IMG/VR virus record: IMGVR_UViG_3300032053_000122
Coordinates: 1 to 49,416 of that record
DNA length: 49,416 nucleotides
Origin: a virus
Direction: 5' to 3' (one strand)
Each line of letters begins with the position of its first letter. Position 1 is the first letter of the stretch. The notes below the pieces were generated by a model that was given only the letters and a program-made list of their open reading frames with translations, did no database searches and had not been told where the DNA came from. Below, piece by piece: positions 8,928-19,179 of this stretch. The position numbers and the translations under genes are program-made.

Positions 8928-9446
8928 TTAGAAGAATAAAGCTTGGTTAGTAGATATATATGTTGCTCTGTTTAATGCAGCTTGTGCTGAATAAATATCA
9001 GATGCAAATGTAATCGCTTGATTTGCGCTATCAAGTTCAACTCTTAGAACTAATTTTGTTTGATACCAATTGGTACTTGCACTAAGATTTGAATTTGCTA
9101 CTTGACTTTCAGTAAGTCCATAGTAAAATGTTTCATTGTATGCAGTAAATGCATATGAAATAGTTTTTGATGTAACCACTGCATTTGCAGCTGTTAACCA
9201 TTGTACCGTAATACTTAATGCACTATCTTGTGATAATACATTTAAGCTAATACTAGTATTTGCTAAAGGCCATTCAATATAAGTAGTAAGAGTACCAGCA
9301 GGTACTAACATAGTACCATTAGCTTGCAATAGATATATTCTACGCTTTGTAATAGTAACATCGGAGCCTGTTGAAGTATCTGTTAAAGTTATAACAGATG
9401 GCGTGCCGCTAAACTGACTTGCCGTAAAATTTGGGGTAAGAGGCAT
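8928..9446 (-). CDS. Putative beta-sandwich virion protein
   Basis: 172 residues, ATG start. The opening MPLTPNFTASQFSGTPSVIT is followed by TLTDTSTGSDVTITKRRIYL and a run of alternating beta-strand-like segments, ending in a helical segment (IYSAQAALNRATYI). I associate this type of sequence with tail-region genes of phages of Bacteroidota, from memory only. It follows a TATATTTG box (9464-9471), so it may head a fibre transcript including the 184-residue protein and the fibre. Structural role inferred. Confidence 0.55.
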   Translation of the reverse strand: MPLTPNFTASQFSGTPSVITLTDTSTGSDVTITKRRIYLLQANGTMLVPAGTLTTYIEWPLANTSISLNVLSQDSALSITVQWLTAANAVVTSKTISYAFTAYNETFYYGLTESQVANSNLSASTNWYQTKLVLRVELDSANQAITFASDIYSAQAALNRATYISTNQALFF

Positions 9447-9463
9447 TTTGCTAAAATTTTACC

Positions 9464-9471
9464 CAAATATA
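9464..9471 (-). promoter_or_regulatory. Bacteroidota-type -7 box (TATATTTG)
   Basis: Read on the minus strand the bases are TATATTTG, matching TAnnTTTG. The box lies 18 nt upstream of the ATG at 9446, in the gap after the 1103-residue gene. A TTTG -33 box at the expected distance is missing (AGGA complement instead), so the promoter may be weak or need an activator. It would drive the fibre module. Confidence 0.4.
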
Positions 9472-9499
9472 AGAAAAATATAGCTATATTAGGAGAAAA

Positions 9500-12400
9500 T
9501 TATCTTCTTCTTCTCCTTCTTGACCTTCTTTCGCTTCTTGTTGCTAAACCCTGCTCTTCCAAAGCATCTCTTACATCATCAGCGGCATCATCAGCGGCTT
9601 CTTCTTTCACTCCGAATAGCTTTTCTTTAGCTACCTTGGTTGCCTCTGTTTTTAGCCTTGTAAGTATTTTTGCCACCTCATCCTTAGTAGCTACCCCAGC
9701 GCCTTCTCCTTCCATCTTTCTTTGAACCATTTTTCCATTTTCTGATACAGGGAATCCGTTTTCATGAATTTTGGTAATAAATTCACTCAATATAGCATCT
9801 CTTGTTTTTACAAAATTATCAAACTCTTCTTTCGTAACTGGCCTTCCGGCTTCGTTATAGTTAAATAATGTATTTTTATCCATATCCGAAGAGTAAACAT
9901 TATTTGATATTAAAGATTTTAAATCTCTTTGGTCGTATTGCTTTTCATTTTGAACCTTAAGCCCATAGAAAGTAGGTATTGCATATAAAAATGCTTCTGC
10001 TCCAGAGTTTTTATATTGAGTTCTAAAATCTTTTACAAATAAAGGTTCAAGTAAATCACTAGCTATATTCTCTTTTATATTATAAGGCTTACCCGTAAAA
10101 GACGTACTTAATGCAATATCTGTTACTATACCGGTTAGCGGGTTAGCTTTACCTCTAAAAAATTTATAAGCTTCTTCCCCCACTTTTGCCTTTTCAGCCT
10201 TGCCATCAGCTTTTATTTTTTGAGCTGGCCCTATATATCCTCCAGTTAAACTACTAGCAGTAGAGTGACCAATCATTGTTAAGAATCTAATCACAGAACT
10301 GTAAGGCCCAAATAAATTAATACTCCAACCTGTTTTTGTATTTTTTACTTGGCCAAATGTTACACTTTGTGGATTATAATCAGCCTCAATATCATCATCC
10401 ATAGAAAAAGCTGCCATTAACAAAATAGTTGTAGATATACTTCTTACAAGAGAACTTAAAGCCCTTACCCTTCCTTCTGGATTCATATTGCTATAATATC
10501 CCATAGGCCTACCTTGTGCATCTCTTTTACCATATAATTTATTAGAAGCCAAATCACTTAAACCCAACTTATTTATTGTTGTGGCAAGCAATTTAGGAGA
10601 CCATAAAACTGCGCCTAAAGCCGGTTCGGCTGATTTATACATAATCTTACCCCTACCTGTCGCATTATTAACGCGGCTAGCCAAGTCTTTATAATCCTGC
10701 AAACTGTTTTCTATGGTTTTACCTTTAGACATTAGCTCTTCTGCTCCATTAATAAACATTGAAACTCTAATTTCATTACTAAATCCTGAGAACAATCTTT
10801 CAAACGGAGCTGTCGTGTATTTTGAAGGCTGTATGCCCATATACTTTCTCTCTAAAAGATTTTTAGCACCCATTGATTCTTCTCTCAATGTTGTCTTAAG
10901 CCCTTTTGGATCTAATATATCAAGACCTGATTTTTCAATCATGTTCCAAAGTGGCTTGTTTTCATGTATCTCTACCAATCTTCTTCTAAATACAGCTTCA
11001 CTCCTTGCAGCTAACCATTGAAATTTTAATGCATTTAAAGCTGGTTTATTTTTACTTATTTTTACTGTTGGCAAAAATTTACCTTTTTCTTTTCTAATAA
11101 TAAGTCCCCAATTCTCTACATCAAACATGGCTGTATAACTTTGCACCCCTACGGCAGAGTTATCATAGCCTGCTTTTAAAGCCATTACGGTATTTTTTGC
11201 CTCTTTACCAATTTGCTTAGTTTTGCCCCATGTACCTTCTTTTTCAATTCTATCTTTATCAGCGGCATCAAGAAAATCATGCTTTAAATGATCTAATTTA
11301 TCAATGCTATTTAAATACTTCTTATATAAATCAGGGTATTTTTTTGGAATTTCCGGATTTTGCATAAAAGTTTCAGGCTTTGCTTCCTGTATAAATTCTT
11401 TATTTTGAATTTTTCTTTCTAATTCAGCAGCCTTAGTTTCGTTCTTCTTAATTAATGACTTTAATTTTGCTTCATCATAAACGCCAGATTCTCTTCTTAA
11501 TTGCTTTAATTCTTTTTCTAATTCAAGAATTTTTCTACTCTTGGCTATCTGTTCCTTTTCTTTTGCCTGTGGTTTTTTACCTTCTTTCAAATCTAAAATA
11601 TCAGAAGCTAACTTAGCCTCTCTTTTTAAATTATATGCCTCAGCTTTTGCCTCATTAATAGTCTTAGTAGTATCTTTATATTTACCTGCAATTGAATCAA
11701 TTACATCTCTTTCAGTTAATCCTTTTATCTCATCTTTTAATAAGCTATGAATTTCTTTTACTACTTGGTCTAATTTATTAATACCCTCCTCTGCATATAA
11801 CTTTACAAGCTTTGCAATGTCAGGAGATATTTTAACCAAATCCACAACAGGCCTTAATGGAATAGCTTCTGAATATAAATTTTTTCTTGACTCTTTTAAT
11901 TTCGCTCTAATATCATCAATTACGGTTTCTCTTTCTTTTTTGTAATCTCTTTTAACGCTTTTTGTTTTTTGAGCCTCTTTTTGTACTTGTTGAAATTCCT
12001 TTTCAGCTATTAACTGATTATTCAATTCTTGTAACCTATCTCTTTCTGCATTTGACTTGTCAAGTTCTTTTTTAATGTTCTCATAATTCTCTACAACCTT
12101 TTTCATTTGAACATCAGTCAATTCTTCAACGCCATTCGCATCTCTCATTACAGTTACAAAATCACTTAATGTTTGTAATTGCTCTGTGGGAGCGGCAGCA
12201 GTTCCTTGCAATGCCCTAAAATCTCTACCCATAGTTGAGCCAGATTTTAGTTTAGCATCGGTAAATCTAGCTAACTCTTTTTGAACTTCCTTGTTATACG
12301 GATCTTTTTGTAATCTAGTATCTAAGTCAGAGGCATACATTTTCAATATTTCCGACTCAACAGCGCTTGTACCCCTTCCTTGCTCCATTCTGCCCACCAA

Positions 12401-12811
12401 AGAGTTTAAATCATAACCTTTCTCTAACTCACTTGTTGCTTGTTGTCTAATTTGCTCATCAGTAATTACTTCATTCTTATATACAGGAAGGCCTGATTCG
12501 GCTCTTCTTTCCATATTATCAGCCTTGGTAATACCTCTTAAGGCTTCTTCATACTCTTGATTTTTCTCGGCAGCTTCAACCCTTTGCTGGCTTGATCGTA
12601 CTCTTTCACTGTCTGAGGCGAAATCTTTCCCTGGTTTAGTAGCGCGTGGAACTTCTTCCTTTGCGCCTCGCTCTTGTAAGGCATCTTGTACTGGTTTGAA
12701 TTTTGATAAATCCTGTTCTAATAAATAATCTTTAAGCTCCGCCTCGGTGAACTCTTTAAATTCTCCGGGCTTAATTTCAAAAAGGTATTTGCAAGGGTTG
12801 TTTCTAGCCAT
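9500..12811 (-). CDS. Large internal/ejected virion protein with polyvalent-protein-like region and Arg-rich tail
   Basis: 1103 residues, start ATG overlapping the ferritin stop (TAATG). Residues about 50-500 are charged, coiled-coil-forming helices. The following region (SNEIRVSMFINGAEELMSKG, then DLASRVNNATGRGK) resembles large polyvalent-protein-associated domains (LPD38 type) of phage-ejected proteins. A hydrophobic stretch, STTILLMAAFSMDDD, lies mid-way. The last residues are SERRSRRRRRR, suited to DNA or membrane contact. With the 1284-, 462- and 198-residue proteins it forms a set like the T7 gp14-16 ejectosome (inference). No catalytic motif seen. Confidence 0.7.
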   Translation of the reverse strand: MARNNPCKYLFEIKPGEFKEFTEAELKDYLLEQDLSKFKPVQDALQERGAKEEVPRATKPGKDFASDSERVRSSQQRVEAAEKNQEYEEALRGITKADNMERRAESGLPVYKNEVITDEQIRQQATSELEKGYDLNSLVGRMEQGRGTSAVESEILKMYASDLDTRLQKDPYNKEVQKELARFTDAKLKSGSTMGRDFRALQGTAAAPTEQLQTLSDFVTVMRDANGVEELTDVQMKKVVENYENIKKELDKSNAERDRLQELNNQLIAEKEFQQVQKEAQKTKSVKRDYKKERETVIDDIRAKLKESRKNLYSEAIPLRPVVDLVKISPDIAKLVKLYAEEGINKLDQVVKEIHSLLKDEIKGLTERDVIDSIAGKYKDTTKTINEAKAEAYNLKREAKLASDILDLKEGKKPQAKEKEQIAKSRKILELEKELKQLRRESGVYDEAKLKSLIKKNETKAAELERKIQNKEFIQEAKPETFMQNPEIPKKYPDLYKKYLNSIDKLDHLKHDFLDAADKDRIEKEGTWGKTKQIGKEAKNTVMALKAGYDNSAVGVQSYTAMFDVENWGLIIRKEKGKFLPTVKISKNKPALNALKFQWLAARSEAVFRRRLVEIHENKPLWNMIEKSGLDILDPKGLKTTLREESMGAKNLLERKYMGIQPSKYTTAPFERLFSGFSNEIRVSMFINGAEELMSKGKTIENSLQDYKDLASRVNNATGRGKIMYKSAEPALGAVLWSPKLLATTINKLGLSDLASNKLYGKRDAQGRPMGYYSNMNPEGRVRALSSLVRSISTTILLMAAFSMDDDIEADYNPQSVTFGQVKNTKTGWSINLFGPYSSVIRFLTMIGHSTASSLTGGYIGPAQKIKADGKAEKAKVGEEAYKFFRGKANPLTGIVTDIALSTSFTGKPYNIKENIASDLLEPLFVKDFRTQYKNSGAEAFLYAIPTFYGLKVQNEKQYDQRDLKSLISNNVYSSDMDKNTLFNYNEAGRPVTKEEFDNFVKTRDAILSEFITKIHENGFPVSENGKMVQRKMEGEGAGVATKDEVAKILTRLKTEATKVAKEKLFGVKEEAADDAADDVRDALEEQGLATRSERRSRRRRRR

Positions 12812-13311
12812 TATACATCTGATATATGTTGGTCAAATTCCAATAATTCTTTTGTTGTTTCTGCTATTTTATATTTAGCCAATAAGTCACCATAATGACC
12901 AACTGCTTTACGTTGAATTTCAACAAATTGTAATAAATATTGAGCAACTGCCACATCTTCATCTTCTGCTTTTTTATAGAAATCTTTATATTGCTTATAT
13001 ACATCTAATTCAATATTATAACCTACTTCTAAAGCGTCACCAATATCTGTTACTTTATCGTCAACAGCATCAATTTTAGGTAATTCAGCACAATCGCCCA
13101 TGTCATTCATGAACTCTACGTGCATCTGATAATGCGTTAATTCTTCAGCACTTTCTGCTAAAAAATACTTTTGACTACCAAAATAACCTAATCTTTGCAA
13201 TTGGTTAGCTAGGCTCTTCCATAAATTGGATTGATACAATTCTATATAGACTGCATCTTGCATGCCCTTTTTCATGCTTGAGCTTAATAAGGATTTTAAT
13301 CCGTTGGACAT
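12811..13311 (-). CDS. Ferritin-like iron-storage protein
   Basis: 166 residues, four-helix bundle pattern close in length to bacterial FtnA. Expected ferroxidase ligands are visible: E24 (IELYQS), E57 and H60 in AEELTH (FtnA EEMTH), E101 (NIELDVYKQY) and Q133 (EIQRK). The extra FtnA site-C glutamates near the last helix are not conserved (K, A). Family role: oxidise Fe(II) and store it, limiting Fenton damage. The gene overlaps the 1284-residue gene by 16 nt and the 1103-residue gene by 1 nt (TAATG), so it is made together with ejected virion proteins. It may be a virion component or act in the host; which one cannot be seen. Confidence 0.85.
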   Translation of the reverse strand: MSNGLKSLLSSSMKKGMQDAVYIELYQSNLWKSLANQLQRLGYFGSQKYFLAESAEELTHYQMHVEFMNDMGDCAELPKIDAVDDKVTDIGDALEVGYNIELDVYKQYKDFYKKAEDEDVAVAQYLLQFVEIQRKAVGHYGDLLAKYKIAETTKELLEFDQHISDV

Positions 13312-16300
13312 ATTTTTTCTATTTTAAGTTCTTTTAGTAATTCCTCAAATTTACTATTAATTATTTGTCTTTTTTCAATATTTGTCAAGTCTTTGTATGC
13401 TTCCTCTAACTTTTTGCTTGGCTCTTTGGCGGGTTCTGGCTTATTAACCTTGCTAATATTGCTTTCTTTTGTAAATCCGTCAGTTTTTTTGTACTCTGCC
13501 CAGTAGGCATCTTCAAGTTGCTTTGCTGTTTCATAATCTTGTTTTATAATTTCTAATTGATCTTTATTTGCTTTTCCTAATTTATTGTCTATCACCTTAT
13601 TAGCTAATTCTGAATTTAAATCTAATCCAGTTAATTTATTAAACTTATCTGCTGCTTGTAATGCAACATCTGACTCTTTAAATTCTAATGCGCCCTTATC
13701 ACCTTTTGAATATTTTTCAATATAATCTACAATATCTTGAGGCTCAATATTTAATCCTTCATATTTATCAGATATTGATTTAGCTAATACATCAATTGGA
13801 GTACCTCTTTCTTCGCTAAATATTTTAAGATACATTGACTTCTCAATCTTATTTGGATCGCCTAAATTCTTATAGCTTGATGTCTTAATTCTACCTAATC
13901 CATATTCTGCAATAGCTTGAAATTTAGCATTGCTTTCTTTAGGTAATAAATCTTCGCTAGCGTATATTTCAGCTATTTCTATTGGGTTACTTGATTCTTC
14001 TACTACATATTTAGCTGCATCTCTACTATTTGTTATTTCAGAAGGGACTTCAGGAGCTTTATCGCCTTTTGAATAATCAAAATTTTCAGCATACTCTTCT
14101 ATTGATTTTCTACTAGCCCTGCCTGATAATGCTTCTCCTTTCTTGTCCTTAACAGTTAGTTTGCCATTTTCAAGTTCCACAGTATGACCTTGAGAGCTTT
14201 TAAATCTATCTGCTACTTCTTCAGTTGGTTTAACTTCCGCTTTTGTTTCAATTGGCTTAAGTTCTGCCTTATTTGAATCTAAATATTTTTGAACTCTTCT
14301 TACACCTTCTTGTATATATTTACTACCTTCTAATCTTTTGCCTCCTAAAACATTATTTTCAGCATAAAAATTATCAACTGCTTTTTTTATACCTTCTGCT
14401 GTAGATGCATTATTTTCTGGTATTACTAAATCAAATCTTGAACCCCCTTCTCTACCAAATGCATCACGATTTTTAAAATGGACTGTAATCTTTTTATCTC
14501 CATTTTCTAATATTTTATTTTCCGTAATTAAAGATCCTGTATTTTCTAATTCAGCTTTTTGTTCATTATTCAAACCAACTTGTTCGGTTACAACCGATCT
14601 AGCATCTTCTAGCCTTTTTACATCTTTTTTCTCAATTCCTTGTGCATGTTCAATTACATATCCATTATCTCCAGTACCATAAGCTGTAAATACTACTTCT
14701 TTAGATGGTTTTTCGGCTCCTACTTTTACTTCAGTAGGCTTAACTTCCATCTTTTGTTCATTTGGTTTTATTATTTCAATTTTTTTAACTTCCTCTTTTG
14801 GTTCAATTGGTTTAACTTCTGATATCTCAACTCTAGTATTTTTCTTAAACTCTCCAAAAGGTCTTGTTTCTGTACCATTTATTCTATTTTTAATATAATT
14901 ATTAATTGTAATATCATCATTCCCAAAATTAAAAACATGGCCATTAGCATTTAACATCATCTTAATTTCATCTGCGGTTAAACCTTTTTTTATACCACTT
15001 GATATTGTTCTTTCAATACTATTATTTTGGTAAATCGCATCTTCCCCTGTTAACAATTGATTATCGCCTTGTTCTACAAACTTTTTTACAATTAATCCTG
15101 GTGAGGGGTATTCTTTGTTCCTTTTATTAATATCAATTTCTCCTTCAGTTGGTTTAACGCCTTCTTGAACAGGTTCGGTAACTGGCTTTTCGGGTGTTAC
15201 GGGAGTTACAGTTTCCTCAGCCAAAACTGGAGCTTTGCCAACTTCCGATCTTTCTTTTAAGGGATATCCGGCATTATCTTTTTCGTTTGCCAATACATCA
15301 TCTCCATTGTAAATGTTATCAATTTCTTTATTTATTTCAGCTTTTTCTTTTTCAATTTCAATTTTTCTAGCATTTACTTTTGTGAGCTTTCCTTCCTGGT
15401 CTAATTTATCCAATTTCTCAAGCTTGCCGGCAATAGCATCTCTTGCATCTGCATTTGTTACATTTGAAGGAACGCTAGCTTCTGCTTCTCTATATTTTTG
15501 TATATTGTTTAATATATCATTTGTTTTTCCTGGCTCAATTATGCCATTTTGCTCAGCCTGATTATAAACATCAGCAATAACTTCATCTGGGAAATTACTA
15601 ACAACTGCCTTCGCTTTTGCAGTTAATGACTTTGAAGGGCTTTCTTTTGTATTTGCTAGTAAGGTAAACGCATACGGCACTGCTGATTTAATAACTCCTA
15701 ATCCAGACATAGTGGCTAGGAATTTAGCCGTCTCAACACCTGTATTAAGTCCTTCTTTTATGATTTCAGATTGAGTTTCTCCGGAACCATATTTCATACC
15801 AACTTCTCCTTTACCTATTTGACCTGCGATTGACGTTCCAACCATTTGAGGAGCATGCTTCATTGTATTCTTACCATTAGCCAAAAGATTGTCAACAAAA
15901 CCTTTTGAAGAAGATTCCAAAGATTTACTAAAATTTCCAAATGGTAAACCAAATATAAGACCTTCTGCGCCGCCTATTGATTTTGAATAATTAGCTGCCT
16001 CGGTAGCCTTACTTGCGGCTGTTAGCTTTTGTTCTTCAGTAGGATTTTCAACTCCTTGTAAATTTCCATAATAAACTTTGTCCCATGTGGGAGAGTATGA
16101 GCTATTTGCCATATCACTCATGAAACCTAAAGTATTACCTACATTACTTAAACCCCCGGCAGTTGATAAAGCAGTAGTTCCTAATGTAGCAGCTTCAACA
16201 GCTCCTGCGCCTGATGCAAGCCCTATACTATATACTACTGGCTTCTCAAGCATGTTTATTAATTGACCACCAAATCCTCCTAAATTTCCAAAAAAACCAG

Positions 16301-17150
16301 CAGGCCTCTCCGGTATAGAATCATCATCTTGAGCTAAATATTGCTGAACTTCTTTGTGTTTTATTTTTTCTTTAAGAGATAATCCTTCAAAATAAGCATC
16401 TTCGTATTTCTGTTCATTACCCTTATTGTAAGTGCTTAAAAGTGAACTGAATGGATTGTAATTTGGAGTAGCTAAAACATCTTTTCCAGTAGCAGGATCT
16501 TCGGAAATAATTAACTCTCCAGAATTAACTTTTTTCTTATAATCATCAACCATCCCTTGTATTTTTTCTCTACTATAAGAAACACCTTGTTTGCTATTTT
16601 TATTAACTGTTTTCTCAACAGCTCTAAATGAAGCATCTTCAACTAATTTATTCCAATTATCCTTTCTATTAGCTAAAGCAGCTTCCCTTGTATTAGTAGG
16701 TACTACTAAGTTTGGCGCTAATATTTGATTCTTATCAGAAAAAACTTGTTGTGTTACTTTAGCATCAACTGGTTTGCCAATATTTTTGCCACTTTTTATA
16801 AACGTGAGTAAATTTTGTAAGGCAGGATCTGAAGAAGCTAAAACTTTTTTTTTTAATCCCGTTTCATCTGTTACTGTTATTGTTGAAGCCGCAGGAAAAT
16901 ATTTACCATAAAAATCATTATCCTTAAGTGTTGTCAATTTGTTTGTAACCATAAATGAGTGTATCTCCTTAGCCTTTTCAGGTGTAGAGTACTTCTGAAC
17001 AAAATCCTTTTCGCTTAAGGTTGTTAATTTATTAGCCTTCATGAATTTATATACAGGATTCTCCGGATCAATAGTTTGCACAACATTTTGCGTTGGCACA
17101 TCTACCACCGGAACTTCTTGTACTATATTTTGCTGTATATCTTCTGGCAT
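13296..17150 (-). CDS. Large internal/ejected virion protein with duplicated N-terminal motif
   Basis: 1284 residues, ATG start. Near residues 34-85 a unit of about 35 residues is repeated (KFMKANKLTTLSEKDF and SFMVTNKLTTLKDNDF). About 280-360 is Gly/Ala-rich and hydrophobic (FGNLGGFGGQLINML, then SIGLASGAGAVEAATLG), possibly membrane-inserting. Lys/Glu/Pro-rich linkers (EVKPTE) separate mixed alpha/beta segments, and the C-terminal third is helical. The architecture suits a phage ejection protein of the T7 gp16 or polyvalent class. No lytic transglycosylase motif was spotted. It precedes the ferritin with a 16-nt overlap. Confidence 0.7.
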   Translation of the reverse strand: MPEDIQQNIVQEVPVVDVPTQNVVQTIDPENPVYKFMKANKLTTLSEKDFVQKYSTPEKAKEIHSFMVTNKLTTLKDNDFYGKYFPAASTITVTDETGLKKKVLASSDPALQNLLTFIKSGKNIGKPVDAKVTQQVFSDKNQILAPNLVVPTNTREAALANRKDNWNKLVEDASFRAVEKTVNKNSKQGVSYSREKIQGMVDDYKKKVNSGELIISEDPATGKDVLATPNYNPFSSLLSTYNKGNEQKYEDAYFEGLSLKEKIKHKEVQQYLAQDDDSIPERPAGFFGNLGGFGGQLINMLEKPVVYSIGLASGAGAVEAATLGTTALSTAGGLSNVGNTLGFMSDMANSSYSPTWDKVYYGNLQGVENPTEEQKLTAASKATEAANYSKSIGGAEGLIFGLPFGNFSKSLESSSKGFVDNLLANGKNTMKHAPQMVGTSIAGQIGKGEVGMKYGSGETQSEIIKEGLNTGVETAKFLATMSGLGVIKSAVPYAFTLLANTKESPSKSLTAKAKAVVSNFPDEVIADVYNQAEQNGIIEPGKTNDILNNIQKYREAEASVPSNVTNADARDAIAGKLEKLDKLDQEGKLTKVNARKIEIEKEKAEINKEIDNIYNGDDVLANEKDNAGYPLKERSEVGKAPVLAEETVTPVTPEKPVTEPVQEGVKPTEGEIDINKRNKEYPSPGLIVKKFVEQGDNQLLTGEDAIYQNNSIERTISSGIKKGLTADEIKMMLNANGHVFNFGNDDITINNYIKNRINGTETRPFGEFKKNTRVEISEVKPIEPKEEVKKIEIIKPNEQKMEVKPTEVKVGAEKPSKEVVFTAYGTGDNGYVIEHAQGIEKKDVKRLEDARSVVTEQVGLNNEQKAELENTGSLITENKILENGDKKITVHFKNRDAFGREGGSRFDLVIPENNASTAEGIKKAVDNFYAENNVLGGKRLEGSKYIQEGVRRVQKYLDSNKAELKPIETKAEVKPTEEVADRFKSSQGHTVELENGKLTVKDKKGEALSGRASRKSIEEYAENFDYSKGDKAPEVPSEITNSRDAAKYVVEESSNPIEIAEIYASEDLLPKESNAKFQAIAEYGLGRIKTSSYKNLGDPNKIEKSMYLKIFSEERGTPIDVLAKSISDKYEGLNIEPQDIVDYIEKYSKGDKGALEFKESDVALQAADKFNKLTGLDLNSELANKVIDNKLGKANKDQLEIIKQDYETAKQLEDAYWAEYKKTDGFTKESNISKVNKPEPAKEPSKKLEEAYKDLTNIEKRQIINSKFEELLKELKIEKICPTD

Positions 17151-17170
17151 CTTTATATATTTAATTAATT

Positions 17171-18559
17171 TTAGTCAAATTTACCATTAGCTGGCAATCC
17201 TGTAAATTTACCTCCGCCTCTACCAAATTTAGGCTGCTGACCTTTTTTCGGTTCTCCATTCCATTTTAATTGATAGTTTATTATATTTTCCCTATTTAAC
17301 TTACCAACTTGAGGGTGTTGCATTTGAACGGGTTCGCCGTTTTTAAAAGTCACAACTACATCTTTTGGATCTGCTCCTATTATATCAAACAACAAACCTG
17401 ATATATTATTTTTTGAAACAGCAACCTCACCGCTCCAAGGATTACCATTAACATCCAATGCAACACCATCTTTTATTTTACCTCCAGAGAAAGTTATATC
17501 TTCAATAGCATCAAGTTCATTTCCTTGTATTTCAGCTGGCTGAAGGTTCAATGACGCTCTTCTATTGGCATTTGCTTCCGATTGCTTATGTCTTTTATCT
17601 ATTTGAGCTTGCTCTAATTTAAATTTAGTTAGCCAAGGCATTTCTGGCTGACTGGTAGAAACTTCTCCCGTAGGCTTCTTAGCCAAAGCATACCCGGCAA
17701 CAAATTGCTGAGTAGGGTCTAAATTCAAACCAGGTACATTGTCTCCAATATTTGGTTTAACTTCTTTTTGAGTTGCAGGATCAATATATTTAAATGCTTC
17801 GCCAAATGCATTATTTGCAAAACTATATATTTGAGGCTGCTTCATTAAATCATTAAAATGTCTTGCAGCTCCAGGTTTTGTTGTAAAATCATTTAAAGCG
17901 CTTGTAGTAGCTGCCATTTTAATTTCAGGTGTTAAATAAGATTCTTTTGCATATACAACTTCACCGCTAGGCAATATTTCTTTAACTTTATCACTTCTTG
18001 TCGGCAAAGTAATCCCAGCCCACACATTTTTCATCAAATTAGAATCGTCATATTTTTCATCAAATTTCAATTCCCAAGGATTAACTTTTTTAAACCTAGG
18101 GTCTCTAATTGAAAGTCTTGAAGCTTCTATTGATGGCAATAAACCATCATGTATAGTTTGCCCTTTTTGTGTTGCATTGTATATATTCTGATTTACAATC
18201 TTATCATCTGCGCCTTGCACTTTTGATTGCTCAATTATACCTTGAGCTTCTTTTAAAAGTCCAAGATAATTTGATTGCCATTGTGAACCATATTTGGCTG
18301 GATTTAATATTTGTTGAGTATTTTTTAAATTATACTGTTTTGCTTCATTTAATTTTCCTAAAAACGCATCTTGATCTACAGATCTCATACCGGCAGGATT
18401 TAAAGACTTCTCGTAATCCATTAAATACCTTTGTAAAACTTCTCTTTTAGCTGTTTCTTTTTGCTCTAACTGAATAGCTAAAGCAGCTGGCTTAGATGAT
18501 ATATCTAAAACTACACCTCCTCCGTAAGGGTTAAAGCCTAATAATCCTGTAGATGCCAT
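17171..18559 (-). CDS. Internal virion protein (T7 gp15-like position)
   Basis: 462 residues, ATG start, 21 nt after the 198-residue gene and 20 nt before the 1284-residue gene. The N-terminus is short and Gly-rich (MASTGLLGFNPYGGG), followed by long charged helices (about 25-130), a mixed middle region, and a basic Gly-rich end (KFGRGGGKFTGLPANG). Position and helix content suggest the middle-sized ejected protein. No enzyme motif or known family is recognised. Confidence 0.6.
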   Translation of the reverse strand: MASTGLLGFNPYGGGVVLDISSKPAALAIQLEQKETAKREVLQRYLMDYEKSLNPAGMRSVDQDAFLGKLNEAKQYNLKNTQQILNPAKYGSQWQSNYLGLLKEAQGIIEQSKVQGADDKIVNQNIYNATQKGQTIHDGLLPSIEASRLSIRDPRFKKVNPWELKFDEKYDDSNLMKNVWAGITLPTRSDKVKEILPSGEVVYAKESYLTPEIKMAATTSALNDFTTKPGAARHFNDLMKQPQIYSFANNAFGEAFKYIDPATQKEVKPNIGDNVPGLNLDPTQQFVAGYALAKKPTGEVSTSQPEMPWLTKFKLEQAQIDKRHKQSEANANRRASLNLQPAEIQGNELDAIEDITFSGGKIKDGVALDVNGNPWSGEVAVSKNNISGLLFDIIGADPKDVVVTFKNGEPVQMQHPQVGKLNRENIINYQLKWNGEPKKGQQPKFGRGGGKFTGLPANGKFD

Positions 18560-18580
18560 TTAATTAATATTTTATTTATT

Positions 18581-19177
18581 TTAACCTATTACTCCTAAAC
18601 CTTTTGGTTTTGCTGAATAAGCCGATGTAACATTACTCAAACCGCTTGACGCAGTCTGTAACCCTGCATTAAATCTACTATTAGCAGCTTGAGCAGCCAT
18701 TTGCTTTAACTGCAATTGACGATTATATGGTGTCATTTGATTAATATCAAAAGCTTTATAATCTTCTGCCGTTTTCGCCTGAGTTGCTTGTCCGTATTGT
18801 CCAAATCTTGCGTTTCTCTGCGCCTCTGCATTTGCGCCTAAGTTTTGCATCCCACTCATTTGCGCTTCGGCTAATCTTGATGCACCACCAATTCCACCTC
18901 TTCTATCTTGCATAGCTCCCAATCCTTGAGCTGTTGCTCTTTGTATATTTTTAGCACCTATCTGATATTGTTGAGATTGATATGGGTTTTCATTATACCT
19001 ATTTGCCGCTTGTTGGTAATAATCATTAATAGACTTATTGGGTGTATATAATGGACTTTGTTTAGAAAACTCATTTAATTCTCTTTCACGCTTTTTTCTT
19101 CCACTAAATAGAGACTGCACACCGCCAATTAGTGCTTGCGCTCCACCTGCTAAAGCGGCTATTGTCATAGGTTCCAT
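18581..19177 (-). CDS. Small internal virion protein (T7 gp14-like)
   Basis: 198 residues. The N-terminus MTIAALAGGAQALIGGVQSLF is a hydrophobic Ala/Gly helix followed by a basic cluster GRKKRERE. The rest is Gln/Ala-rich amphipathic helix (YYQQAANRYN, AQGLGAMQDRRGG, LKQMAAQAANSR). This is the usual look of gp14-type ejection proteins that form an outer-membrane pore. It is first in the ejection gene series 198-462-1284-ferritin-1103. Confidence 0.7.
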   Translation of the reverse strand: MEPMTIAALAGGAQALIGGVQSLFSGRKKRERELNEFSKQSPLYTPNKSINDYYQQAANRYNENPYQSQQYQIGAKNIQRATAQGLGAMQDRRGGIGGASRLAEAQMSGMQNLGANAEAQRNARFGQYGQATQAKTAEDYKAFDINQMTPYNRQLQLKQMAAQAANSRFNAGLQTASSGLSNVTSAYSAKPKGLGVIG

Positions 19178-19179
19178 AA

